DNA of 64,000 bases, from positions 1 through 64,000 of the forward strand of contig CAZCRT010000012.1 in the NCBI GenBank assembly GCA_964501185.1. Direction: 5' to 3'. This document shows, piece by piece, positions 9,310 to 18,900 of the stretch; position 1 is the stretch's first letter; every line of letters starts with the position of its first letter. The DNA comes from BS150m-G50 sp964501185 [NCBI: uncultured Bacteroidia bacterium]. Lineage in GTDB: Bacteria; CAIWAD01; BS150m-G50. Made by a program: the position numbers and the translations under genes. The notes below the pieces were generated by a model. That model was not told where the DNA came from. It was given only the letters and a program-made list of their open reading frames with translations, and ran no database searches.

Positions 9310-9366
9310 TGACGCTGATAGTAACCTGAGTTATTGTTACACCAGGCATTTACAGTAGACAGAATA

Positions 9367-10788
9367 ATGACAACTGAAAATACTACCCAGAGGTCGTATA
9401 AGCAGAGCGGTAAAACCTTCATAGATGAAGCATTAATCGATCAATTGCTTCATGATGAACTGCCCACCGCTGCTGAGGTGGACCGGATTATCGCCAAATC
9501 CCTCAGTAAACAGCGGTTGGATCTGGAAGAAGTAGCAACCCTGCTCAATATTAAGGATCCCGGTTTGCTTGAGCGGGTTTTCGATGGTGCACGTGAGTTG
9601 AAGCAAAGTATTTATGGAAACAGGATCGTATTGTTTGCTCCACTCTACATCGGTAACGATTGTGTTAACGACTGCCAGTACTGTGGCTTCCGGCGCTCCA
9701 ACAGCGAGGCGCGCCGTATAACTCTGAATGAATCTGAAGTAATTGCGGAAGTTACAGCACTGGAAGAGGCCGGACACAAGCGGCTTATCCTGGTTTTTGG
9801 TGAGCACCCCCGCTACGATGCTGACTATATCGCTGATATGACCCGGCTGGCGTATTCGGTCAAAACGGGCCCTGGCGAGATACGCAGGGTGAATATTAAT
9901 GCCGCGCCACTCTCAGTGGAGGATTACCGCAAGGTGGGTGCAGCTGGTATTGGCACTTATCAGGTTTTCCAGGAAACTTATCACCGCGATACCTACAGGC
10001 GTTATCATCCACATGGTTCTAAAAGCAACTATGACTGGCGTCTCTACGCTCTCGATCGCGCCATGGAAGCGGGATTGGGTGATGTCGGGATCGGCGCACT
10101 CTTCGGATTATATGACTGGCGCTTTGAGGTGATGGGACTGGTCGCTCATACCATTCACCTGGAGGAAAAGTACAACGTCGGACCCCATACGATTTCCTTC
10201 CCCCGTTTCCAGGATGCACAGACGGTAGTCCAGCCGGAACATCTGGTCAGCGATGATGAATTCAAGCATCTGGTGGCAGTACTGCGGCTGGCGGTTCCCT
10301 ACACCGGACTGATTCTGACTGCTCGTGAAAGCATCGCGGTGCGTGATGAAGTAATCGAACTGGGTTGCTCGCAGATTGACGCCGGTTCCCGTATCGAGCT
10401 GGGAAGCTATCGGCAGGAGCAACATGAGCAGGAGCTGGACAGGGAGCAGTTTCATCTGGGCGATAATCGTTCACTGGACGAAGTGATGCGTAACCTGTTG
10501 AAAAACAACTACACTCCTTCATTCTGCACAGCCTGTTACCGGCTGGGGCGTACCGGGGAGGAGTTCATGGAAATCGCCATTCCCGGCTTTATCCAGCGAT
10601 TCTGTACACCCAACGCTCTGGTGACATTGAAAGAATACCTGATGGACTACGGCACAGCGGAGACGCGAGCCGCCGGGGAGATTGCCATTAAGGCTCAACT
10701 GGAAAAGATCGAGGATCTGAAGCTCCGCGGAAAACTCGAGGAGCGATTATTGCGAATTGAGCAGGGTGAGCGGGACCTGTATTTCTAG
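9367..10788 (+). CDS. hydG: [FeFe]-hydrogenase maturase HydG (radical SAM tyrosine lyase)
   Basis: A radical SAM enzyme of about 473 residues that cleaves tyrosine to supply CO and CN ligands as an Fe(CO)2CN synthon for the H-cluster. The SAM cluster motif is CVNDCQYC, followed by GFRRSN, and the C-terminal auxiliary cluster site is CTACYRLGRTGEEF, which separates HydG from the thiamine enzyme ThiH. I prefer ATG 9367 (MTTENT) to a TTG at 9334; neither has a strong Shine-Dalgarno. It opens the maturase run hydG-hydF-DUF2461-hydE, directly downstream of the hydrogenase subunits. Confidence 0.95.
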   Translation: MTTENTTQRSYKQSGKTFIDEALIDQLLHDELPTAAEVDRIIAKSLSKQRLDLEEVATLLNIKDPGLLERVFDGARELKQSIYGNRIVLFAPLYIGNDCVNDCQYCGFRRSNSEARRITLNESEVIAEVTALEEAGHKRLILVFGEHPRYDADYIADMTRLAYSVKTGPGEIRRVNINAAPLSVEDYRKVGAAGIGTYQVFQETYHRDTYRRYHPHGSKSNYDWRLYALDRAMEAGLGDVGIGALFGLYDWRFEVMGLVAHTIHLEEKYNVGPHTISFPRFQDAQTVVQPEHLVSDDEFKHLVAVLRLAVPYTGLILTARESIAVRDEVIELGCSQIDAGSRIELGSYRQEQHEQELDREQFHLGDNRSLDEVMRNLLKNNYTPSFCTACYRLGRTGEEFMEIAIPGFIQRFCTPNALVTLKEYLMDYGTAETRAAGEIAIKAQLEKIEDLKLRGKLEERLLRIEQGERDLYF

Positions 10789-10972
10789 GTTTTGTTAGTG
10801 ACTGTTATATATGAATATACGAAACATCAGGATACAGATCGGGTCGGACCAAGTTATGGTGTTGATAATAAAGATGATAAACCCCCAAACAGGGTAAAAT
10901 AATCCCGATGTTTGGCTCTTTTCGCATGAAAAAACGACTCTAAGCGAGTCTCAGGATATCGATAAAGCAACC

Positions 10973-12175
10973 ATGAAAAAAACAGCACAGGCCAATCGAC
11001 TTCACATCGGTATTTTCGGGCGACGTAACGTTGGCAAATCAAGTTTTATCAATGCCTTCACATCACAGGATCTCGCTATCGTATCCGAAGTTCCCGGCAC
11101 TACCGCTGACCCGGTTTACAAAGCTATCGAAATCCTGCCGAAACCTGGCCCCTGCGTTATCATCGATACCGCCGGTCTGGATGATGTCGGACAGCTTGGA
11201 GAATTGCGCAAGAAGAAAGCATTGCAGGTTCTGAACAAGACCGATCTGGCCATTCTGCTGCTGGCACCGGAGACCGGGTGGGGTGTTTTTGAAGAACAGC
11301 TGTTACGGGAACTGCGTCAGCGAGAAATCCCGATAGTTATCGTAGTCAACAAAATTGATCTGGACATGACAACCGCCGGAGATGTAACCGCCCGGGCAGA
11401 GGAAACAGGATTACCGGTTATAAAGATAAGCGCCGCGACCGGAGCAGGGGTACTGGAATTCCGTGGTCGTATTAACGACTTTGCACCTGAGAAGATCGAG
11501 GACCTGGCCATCACAGCCGGTGTGGTCAAAGCGGGCGATCTGGTCGTCATGGTGATCCCGATTGACGATGCCATGCCACGCGGTCGCCTGATACTTCCGG
11601 AAGTGCAGACACTGCGCGACCTGCTGGATCGCAATGTGTCAGTGATGGTGACGAAAGAGGTGGATCTGGAACACTCGCTGTCAACACTCGGCTGGGAACC
11701 GGACCTGGTTATCACCGACTCACAGGTTTACGAATATGTAAAAGACCATATACCCGCTCACATACCACTGACCAGTTTCTCCATGTTGTTTGCCCGCTAC
11801 AAGGGAGACCTGCGGGAGCTGGTCGACGGTGTGCACAGGCTGGAGCAGCTTGGCCCCGATGCCCGTATCCTGATCGGTGAGGCCTGTACGCACCACCCGC
11901 AGAAGGACGATATCGGCCGGGTCAAGATTCCCCGTATGCTGCGCGGTAAGCTGGGCGATAATATCACTATCGAACAATCCGCCGGTGGGCATTTTCCGGA
12001 GGATCTCTCCAGTTTCGATCTGGTCATACATTGTGGCGCCTGTATGATCAACCAGAAACAGATGCATTACCGCATCAACCTGGCAAGGGAAGCAGGTGTA
12101 CCGATTACGAATTATGGAATTCTCTTTGCCTGGGTGAATGGTATTCTGGAACGGGCTCTGGAAAAGTTAACCTGA
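10973..12175 (+). CDS. hydF: [FeFe]-hydrogenase maturation GTPase HydF
   Basis: A 400-residue scaffold GTPase on which the binuclear [2Fe] subcluster is assembled before transfer to HydA. The G domain shows the P-loop GRRNVGKSS, the G2/G3 region PGTTADP and DTAGLDD, and NKID as G4. A dimerisation region follows, and the C-terminal cluster-binding domain carries EACTHHPQ and, later, HCGAC. This matches the HydF pattern CxH, HCxxC. Start ATG 10973 opens MKKTAQANRLHIGIFG; the Shine-Dalgarno is weak. The 184-bp gap to hydG contains no gene. Confidence 0.95.
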   Translation: MKKTAQANRLHIGIFGRRNVGKSSFINAFTSQDLAIVSEVPGTTADPVYKAIEILPKPGPCVIIDTAGLDDVGQLGELRKKKALQVLNKTDLAILLLAPETGWGVFEEQLLRELRQREIPIVIVVNKIDLDMTTAGDVTARAEETGLPVIKISAATGAGVLEFRGRINDFAPEKIEDLAITAGVVKAGDLVVMVIPIDDAMPRGRLILPEVQTLRDLLDRNVSVMVTKEVDLEHSLSTLGWEPDLVITDSQVYEYVKDHIPAHIPLTSFSMLFARYKGDLRELVDGVHRLEQLGPDARILIGEACTHHPQKDDIGRVKIPRMLRGKLGDNITIEQSAGGHFPEDLSSFDLVIHCGACMINQKQMHYRINLAREAGVPITNYGILFAWVNGILERALEKLT

Positions 12176-12198
12176 GTAGATCACGACAGGAGATTACA

Positions 12199-12891
12199 AT
12201 GACTTCCACAAATCCCTATGTAACACGAAAGCTCTTCTCCTTTTTCCGCGAGCTGAAGCAGAACAACACCCGTGCCTGGTTTCAGGACAACAAACAGCGC
12301 TATGAGACCGATGTCCGGGAGCCATTGCTGCAGTTTATCAGCGATTTTGCCCCCAGTTTGAGACGAATCAGCCCCTACCTGGTTTGTGATACATCCCGTG
12401 CCGGTGGCTCACTGTTTCGCATCCACCGCGACGTACGGTTCGCGAAAGATAAAACACCCTATAAAACCGGAGCGGGTATCCACTTTCGTCACGCGCAGGG
12501 AAAGGATGTTCACGCGCCCGGCTACTACCTGCACCTGGAACCGGGAGCAGTCTTCGCCGGTGCCGGAATCTGGCAGCCGGATACGCAGACACTTACCGGA
12601 ATTCGGGAAGCGATTGTAGCCAATCCAGCACGCTGGCAGAAGATCACCGGCAAAAAGCGCAAGCTCCCAATATCACTCTGGGAGGGGGAGCGGTTGAAGA
12701 GAGCGCCTCGTGGTTTCGATCCTGACCATCCGCTGCTGGAGGATCTGAAACGCAAAGATTTCATCCTCTCCACAGACTTCACCCGGAAAGCTGTCTGTGC
12801 CGAAGATTTCGTGAAGCTGTTTGAACAGTTCTGCCGCGAAACAGCTGACTTCATGCGGTTGCTGACAGAGGCGCTGGGATTGGAATGGTGA
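12199..12891 (+). CDS. DUF2461 family protein within the hydrogenase maturation operon
   Basis: A 230-residue protein of the DUF2461 (TIGR02453) family, function not established. Characteristic segments are FFRELKQNNTRAWFQDNK near the N-terminus, RIHRDVRFAKDKTPYKT, and LKRKDFILSTDF near the C-terminus. It has no signal peptide. I start at ATG 12199, preceded by CAGGAGAT; an upstream in-frame codon would overlap hydF by about 145 bp. It is inserted 23 bp after hydF and 31 bp before hydE, so it is almost certainly cotranscribed with them, but a role in maturation is only a guess from position. Confidence 0.85.
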   Translation: MTSTNPYVTRKLFSFFRELKQNNTRAWFQDNKQRYETDVREPLLQFISDFAPSLRRISPYLVCDTSRAGGSLFRIHRDVRFAKDKTPYKTGAGIHFRHAQGKDVHAPGYYLHLEPGAVFAGAGIWQPDTQTLTGIREAIVANPARWQKITGKKRKLPISLWEGERLKRAPRGFDPDHPLLEDLKRKDFILSTDFTRKAVCAEDFVKLFEQFCRETADFMRLLTEALGLEW

Positions 12892-12922
12892 GACAGACAT
12901 TCAAACTGACAACGAGAAAACA

Positions 12923-13924
12923 ATGCTGACCCGTAATGAGATAATCGACTGGCTGCAGGCTGAAGATGCGACGGAACTTTTCCGGGAGGCGGATAACCTC
13001 CGTCAACAGCAGGCCGGTGATCCGGTCTTCTTTCGCGGTATCATCGAATTCTCCAACTACTGTGCGGGCAAATGCGCCTACTGTGGTATCAGTGCCCTGA
13101 ACCAGAAGGCGCAACGCTACCGGATGCCGGTTGAAGAAGTAGTCGAGCTGGCTCTCAAAATCGATGCCATGGGGATTAACACGGTCGTGCTGCAATCCGG
13201 TGAGGATCCACATTTTTCCACACCGGAAATGCTACAGGTGATCACCGGGATCAGGAAGCATTCCAACATGGCAATGACCCTCTCTATGGGAGAGCTTCCT
13301 GACGGCGACTATCAGAGACTTCATGACGCGGGAGCCGACCGTTACCTGATGCGCTTTGAAACATCCGATCCGGACCTGTTTGCAGAGCTGCATGACGGAC
13401 ATCACCTGGCCACCCGTCTGGAACATATCGAGCAGATTCGGGCAGCCGGTTTCCAGCTCGGCAGCGGCTTTCTGATCGGGCTGCCGGGTCAGACCCTGCC
13501 TATGCTGGCGGATGACATTCTGCTGACCGCACGTCTGCAACCGCCGATGATTGGTGTTGGCCCCTTTATCTCCCATCCCGAAACGCCTCTCAGAAACAGT
13601 GGTGAAGGTGACCTGGAGCTGGCATTGCGGGTAGTAGCACTATTACGTCTCACAAATCCAACTGCCCATATCCCCGGTACCACTGCACTCGACGCACTGG
13701 CACCCAACGCCCGTGAACAGGCTCTGCAGGCCGGCGCCAACATCGTCATGCCCAACTTCACTCCCTCCGGGTATCGCGAGCACTACTTCCTCTATCCCGG
13801 CAAACCGCTGGCCTCGGCTGTAGCTGTAGAGAGTTACACATCCATGAAAGAGCGTATTCTCGCCCTCAATCGTCCGATCGGAGAAGGTCGCGGTGACGCT
13901 ATATCACTCACACCTGCAGTGTGA
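12923..13924 (+). CDS. hydE: [FeFe]-hydrogenase maturase HydE (radical SAM)
   Basis: A 333-residue radical SAM enzyme acting with HydG and HydF in building the H-cluster [2Fe] unit, probably by processing the HydG iron synthon. The SAM cluster motif is CAGKCAYCG after IIEFSNY. The TIM-barrel landmarks VLQSGEDPHF, RFETSDPDLFAELH and GFLIGLPGQT are typical of HydE, as is GTTALDALAPNAREQALQAG near the end. No extra C-terminal Cys cluster is present, which is tolerated in this family. With hydG and hydF the maturation set is complete. Confidence 0.94.
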   Translation: MLTRNEIIDWLQAEDATELFREADNLRQQQAGDPVFFRGIIEFSNYCAGKCAYCGISALNQKAQRYRMPVEEVVELALKIDAMGINTVVLQSGEDPHFSTPEMLQVITGIRKHSNMAMTLSMGELPDGDYQRLHDAGADRYLMRFETSDPDLFAELHDGHHLATRLEHIEQIRAAGFQLGSGFLIGLPGQTLPMLADDILLTARLQPPMIGVGPFISHPETPLRNSGEGDLELALRVVALLRLTNPTAHIPGTTALDALAPNAREQALQAGANIVMPNFTPSGYREHYFLYPGKPLASAVAVESYTSMKERILALNRPIGEGRGDAISLTPAV

Positions 13925-14037
13925 TTTTCCTCACAGCATTATTGAATAAAACAGTTTACTTTATGAACGAGCATTCGACAGGTAGTCTTACTTAATCGAA
14001 TAGAATTACTTCCCCAACTGTTTCAGGGAGGCTAACG

Positions 14038-15597
14038 ATGAAGAAACTCACTATTATTCTCAGTCTGGTTCTGACAGCTAATCTGGCTCTGGCACAGGGT
14101 TTTTATCTGATCAGTACCGATCCGGCAGAAGGAGCGGTCAACGTGCCGCAGAGTGCGACAATCAGCTTTACCTTTGACGCCCCCCTGGACACAACCTGGC
14201 AATTTGGAGATGATGATGAAGGATTGATGCCGATTGCTGTACTGGGACCGGAACCGGAAGATTCTGTGGAGGTGATCGAGTGGTGGGTCAGCCCTGATCT
14301 TACTACAATCTCCATTCAGGTTGAGCACTATATGGAAGGTAACATCTTCTGGCTCGTTATGCTCGCCTATAATGATATCGGTGAACCGTTGACTGAACCG
14401 GTCTGCCTTCACTACTCGACTTCAGGCACCATGGGCCCCTGGACAGTGTCCGGTACGATTGACGCTGGAGAACTGGACCCCACCTATACTGCGGTCGGGC
14501 TGATGGAGATACCACTCTTCTCTGATGATGAGGGAGGTTGTCTTTACGCAGGAACCCTCGTGCCTGACGACAGCGGTGAGTACACTATTCCCTATGTCAG
14601 CAATGGCATCTGGTGGCCTGTGGCTGCCTACGACCTGAACGGTGACGGCGATATTGATCCGGAATCGGGTGATCTGCTTGGCTTCTGGGATCCGGACGAG
14701 GATATGCAACCTGACAGCTTAGTGGTGGAGGATGGTAATCTGACAGGTATTGATATGACACTGCTGGACTTCTTTGAGGTTGTCACCGTGCATGAATACC
14801 TCCCGCAAGCCTGGGAGCTGGCGGAGGAGTGGGCTGATGATCAAGAACTGCGGATGATTGGCGCCGGCACTGATATCATCAATCTCGATGGCACCGCTCC
14901 CGCCTGGGGGTATCTCTTCTGGTCACCCGCAGGGGAGTTCTTTACCAATATCATGATTATGTCGATGTTCAGTCAGGTTGATACTACATCCGAAATCGGC
15001 TTTCCAAATGATATGCTCCCGATACCGGCAGATTTCCTCGACAGCGATGAAGCTATGACAATCGCTTCCGACAATGGTGCACTTGAATTCGAGCAGGAAT
15101 ACGATCTGATCGAGAGATGGCTGCACGGGGGCAATTTCTATTGGGCATATCCTGAACATGAGGAAGAAACAGTATGGATGGTTGGCTGTCTTGGTATTGA
15201 TCCCGATAGCGGTGAAGAGGTAGGATTGCATATCGCTATGGATATCGTCACGGGAGAAATTGTCCAGATCGACTGGGAAGATGTGAACGATCCTCCTGCC
15301 GGGCAACTGCCCCGGAACTTTGAACTGCATCCCAACCACCCCAATCCGTTCAACCCGGTAACGACGATCAGCTATGAGTTGTCTGCACCCGCAGAAGTTG
15401 AGCTGGTGGTTTACAACATCAAAGGGCACGCGGTCAGCACTCTGGTAGAAGGTCCGCAGACCGCCGGATTGCATACATTGCAGTTCGATGGCAGTGATCT
15501 GCCCAGCGGGATCTATTTTTACCAGTTGAATACATGCGAGGACCGCTTGCCAACCAGGAGGTTTAGTCAGACCAGAAGGATGTTGCTCGTCAAGTAG
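14038..15597 (+). CDS. Secreted protein with Ig-like domain and T9SS type A-like sorting tail
   Basis: A 519-residue exported protein. It has a signal peptide (MKKLTIILSLVLTANLALAQG), then a Big_5-type Ig-like domain (STDPAEGAVNVPQSATISF). A central region of about 250 residues is one I do not recognise. The final 90 residues form a T9SS type A-like sorting domain: HPNHPNPFNPVTTISYELS, VELVVYNIKGHAV and LPSGIYFYQL. Proteins with this tail are exported through the outer membrane and often surface-attached. ATG 14038 has GGAGG upstream. The substrate or role is unknown; the tail is the most secure part of the call. Confidence 0.85.
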   Translation: MKKLTIILSLVLTANLALAQGFYLISTDPAEGAVNVPQSATISFTFDAPLDTTWQFGDDDEGLMPIAVLGPEPEDSVEVIEWWVSPDLTTISIQVEHYMEGNIFWLVMLAYNDIGEPLTEPVCLHYSTSGTMGPWTVSGTIDAGELDPTYTAVGLMEIPLFSDDEGGCLYAGTLVPDDSGEYTIPYVSNGIWWPVAAYDLNGDGDIDPESGDLLGFWDPDEDMQPDSLVVEDGNLTGIDMTLLDFFEVVTVHEYLPQAWELAEEWADDQELRMIGAGTDIINLDGTAPAWGYLFWSPAGEFFTNIMIMSMFSQVDTTSEIGFPNDMLPIPADFLDSDEAMTIASDNGALEFEQEYDLIERWLHGGNFYWAYPEHEEETVWMVGCLGIDPDSGEEVGLHIAMDIVTGEIVQIDWEDVNDPPAGQLPRNFELHPNHPNPFNPVTTISYELSAPAEVELVVYNIKGHAVSTLVEGPQTAGLHTLQFDGSDLPSGIYFYQLNTCEDRLPTRRFSQTRRMLLVK

Positions 15598-15685
15598 TTG
15601 TCAAGCGCGCTAAACGTTTCAGGATTGTTCAGACTTGATAACATGCGAATGCAGCCAGACCAACAGGATGTTGCTGGTGAAGTAA
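15598..15685 (+). pseudogene. Degenerate copy of a T9SS tail end
   Basis: Immediately after the stop of the preceding gene, the sequence at 15656-15685 reads QTNRMLLVK-stop, almost the same as the QTRRMLLVK-stop that ends that gene at 15597. Upstream bases (for example ACATGCGA at 15640-15647) also recall the gene's last 60 bases. The rest is out of frame and eroded. I read this as a decayed tandem duplication of the gene's 3' end. Confidence 0.5.
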
Positions 15686-15720
15686 CAACTGACGATATCC
15701 AGCTGATTTGCATAGCACGA

Positions 15721-15749
15721 GGGAGTGGCGTAGAGCTGCTCCCTTTTTT
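15721..15749 (+). terminator. Rho-independent terminator
   Basis: GGGAGTGGC (15721-15729) pairs with GCTGCTCCC (15735-15743) over 9 bp with two G-U pairs and a 5-nt loop, followed by TTTTTT. It ends the transcript of the T9SS-tailed gene. Confidence 0.85.
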
Positions 15750-15922
15750 ACTCCCCTTCTGCTCCTTACAGCTTGAACAATTCCCGGGAAATCACTATTT
15801 TACAAATATGTATTTGTCGTAGCAGGTTCATTAATATTTCCGTTGTGACAGGTTGTGTCCAAATAACCATTACTATTTTCCAATGATAGACAATGTATCG
15901 AAACACTATTCAAGGAGGAGTT

Positions 15923-18900
15923 ATGAGTTTATGTCCAAAGACCGTTGTCACACTATTGTCGATACTGGTGGCTGCAACACTGTTGCGAGCCGGTAATATC
16001 ACCGACAATCTGGCCGAAGAGATGATGCAACTGGAACCGGGTGAAACCATCAGTACGCTGGTAATGATGGCTCAGCAGTATCCGGCCTGGGAGCAGAATC
16101 TGGCCATGCACAATGCACGGGTTCCACTGGATGAGCGTCACTCGCTGGTCCTGAACGAACTGCATTCGATGGCTGACAACACACAACAGGAGATTCGCAG
16201 TCATCTCGCACAACGCAGCCTCGACGGTGCGGTGGCGGACTGGCATTCTTTCTACATAGCCAATATGATAGCTGTGGAAGCAGTTCCGGAAGTTATCAGA
16301 GAACTGGAGCAGCGTGATGATGTCGGGGATATCTACTTCGACTATCCGGTAGAAAACTTCGCCCCCATTATCACCCCTCAGAAGGAATCAAACGACGGCC
16401 GGCCCTCAGGCAACGGGCTTACTGTTGTCAATGCCGACCGGGTCTGGTTCGAACTCGGCATAATTGGCAGTGGCGCGCTGGTATGCAACATTGACACCGG
16501 TGTAGATGGTGCGCATTCTGCCCTGACTGACCGCTGGCGGGGCAACAGTGAGCCTGCCGCCGAGTGCTTCTACGATCCCGTATACGGAAATGACTATCCC
16601 TACGATTCCGGTTCACACGGTACTCACACCATGGGAACTATAACCGGTATGTCACCGTCGACTGGAGATACAGTCGGTGTGGCTTTCGGTGCCGAGTGGA
16701 TCTGCGCGGCGACCATTGATCATCCCGGTGGTGGTGGAATCGAAGGTACTATCGTTCTGGCGCTGCAGTCTTTTGAATGGGCGGTTGACCCGGATGGTGA
16801 TCCCGGTACCATGGACGATGTGCCGGATGTGATCAGCAATTCCTGGGGTATTCCGCACGCCTATCGGCCTGAATGTGACGAAACCTACTGGGTAGCGATC
16901 GATAACTGTGAAGCGGCCGGATCTTTTGTTGTATTTGCCGCAGGTAACGAGAGCACTCAGGGGCTACGTTCCCCCTCTTCCCGGGCTACTACCGAGTACA
17001 GTACTTTCTCTGTAGCCGCATTGAACATAGCAGATCCCGAGAATCCCTATGTGGCTTCCTTCTCAAGCCGCGGGCCCTCAAGTTGTACCGAGGACCCGGT
17101 ACTGATGATCAAACCGGAAGTCTCTGCTCCCGGTGTGGATATTTATTCTTCGGTTCCCGGTGGTGGTTATGCCGGTGGCTGGAGTGGTACTTCGATGGCC
17201 TGCCCGCATATTGCCGGCCTGGCTGGGTTGATGCGCAGCGCCAATCCCGGTCTGGATGTTATTACCATGAAGCAGATCATGATGGATACCGCTATTGATC
17301 TTGATGCCAATGGCAACGATAACAACACCGGCTGGGGTATGATAGACAGTTACGAGGCTGTACTGCAGGCGATGACCGGTTACGGCCGAGTCGAGGGCCA
17401 TGTAGATGCCGGAACCGGGGAAGCTCTACCCGCACTGGTCAGCGTTGTTGATGGCCCTCAACAGGTGAACGCAAATGGTGATGGTTATTATCTGATGTCA
17501 CTGCCCGGTGACGAAAGCTACACTCTGTCTTACAGTTATTTCGGCTATATCACCGATCAGCAGGTAGTCTATGTGGCTGTCGATGATACCGTTACGGCTG
17601 ACATGACACTCTACGCCGCTGATAGCGGAACGCTTGAAGGCTATGTCTATGACCCGGACGGACTGCCGGTTATTGGTGCTTCAGTAACCGCTGTCGGAAC
17701 ACCGCTACCCGAAGTTTATACAAACGGGGATGGTTTTTACACCATGGATATACCGGGTGATGCCTCCTACGACTTCGAAGCGTTTGGTGCAGGCTGGGGC
17801 ACACAGGTTGTCAACGATTTCCTGGTCCCGGCTAACATGACCACGCAGCTCGATTTCAATCTCCCTCTGGACCCGATGTTCCTTCCCAGCGGGCCGGATG
17901 CTTATGGCTACATGATCTATGATTCCAACGACGAGATGGGGCCAATCTACAGCTGGACCTCTATCTCTGATGTTGGTACCGTCGTCACACTTTCCGATGA
18001 TGATTATGAAACGTTCACGACCGGATTCGATTACGATTTTTACGGAGCCAACTACACCCAGGTCAGCATTGGCTCGAACGGTTATGTAACACCGGGGGCC
18101 AGCGGTTATACTACTTACTCCAACCAGACTATACCTAATACATCCACACCCAACGGATCACTCTACGGATACTGGGACGACCTGAATCCGAGCCAGGGTG
18201 GTACGGTTTACTACTATTACAACACAGCGACTCATCAGTTCATCGTTGAGTATAACAATGTGCCGTTCTACGGCGGTGGCGGGAATGTCACCTATCAGAT
18301 TGTGATACAGGATCCGCTTTACTATCCTTCGATAACCGGTGACGCCCAGTGGCTGGTGTATTACAACAGCATTGATGACCGTGCCAGCGCAACTGTCGGT
18401 ATCGAGAATTCATCAGGAACGGACGGCATTCAGTATGTCTTTGATGGCAATTACGATGAGAACGCCTCACCCATTGAGAATGGACTGGCTCTTCTGATCA
18501 CAACCGGCCAGGTCAGTAATGGGCCGCATATCGTTTTCGATCCCCAGCTGATTGACCTGGGTGAGATCTACATCGACCTGCCTCTGGAGGTTTCCTACCA
18601 GATTGTCAATGCCGGTCTCGATCCGCTTGAAGTTACGGACATTGTTGGGGTAACTGCTGACGGAGTCCTGCTTCCTGACCAGACAGTGTTCACCGTTGAC
18701 CCGGTGGGATTCGTCACTAATTCATTCACCATCATTCCTGACCAGGTAGGAGAGTTTTCCGGGTTACTCGTTCACTTCAACAACTCGGATGACAATCCCG
18801 AAGCAGAACTTGAGATCATTGCGACAGTAAGCCTGGCGCCTGATATTCATGTATCGCCCCCTTCACTTGCTGCAACACTTGCACCGGGTGAAACGGAGAA

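Noticed and set aside
10936-10963. Hairpin GACTC/GAGTC upstream of hydF as a terminator
   Set aside because: Its T-run lies on the minus strand side and no minus-strand gene is present, so it has no clear role.
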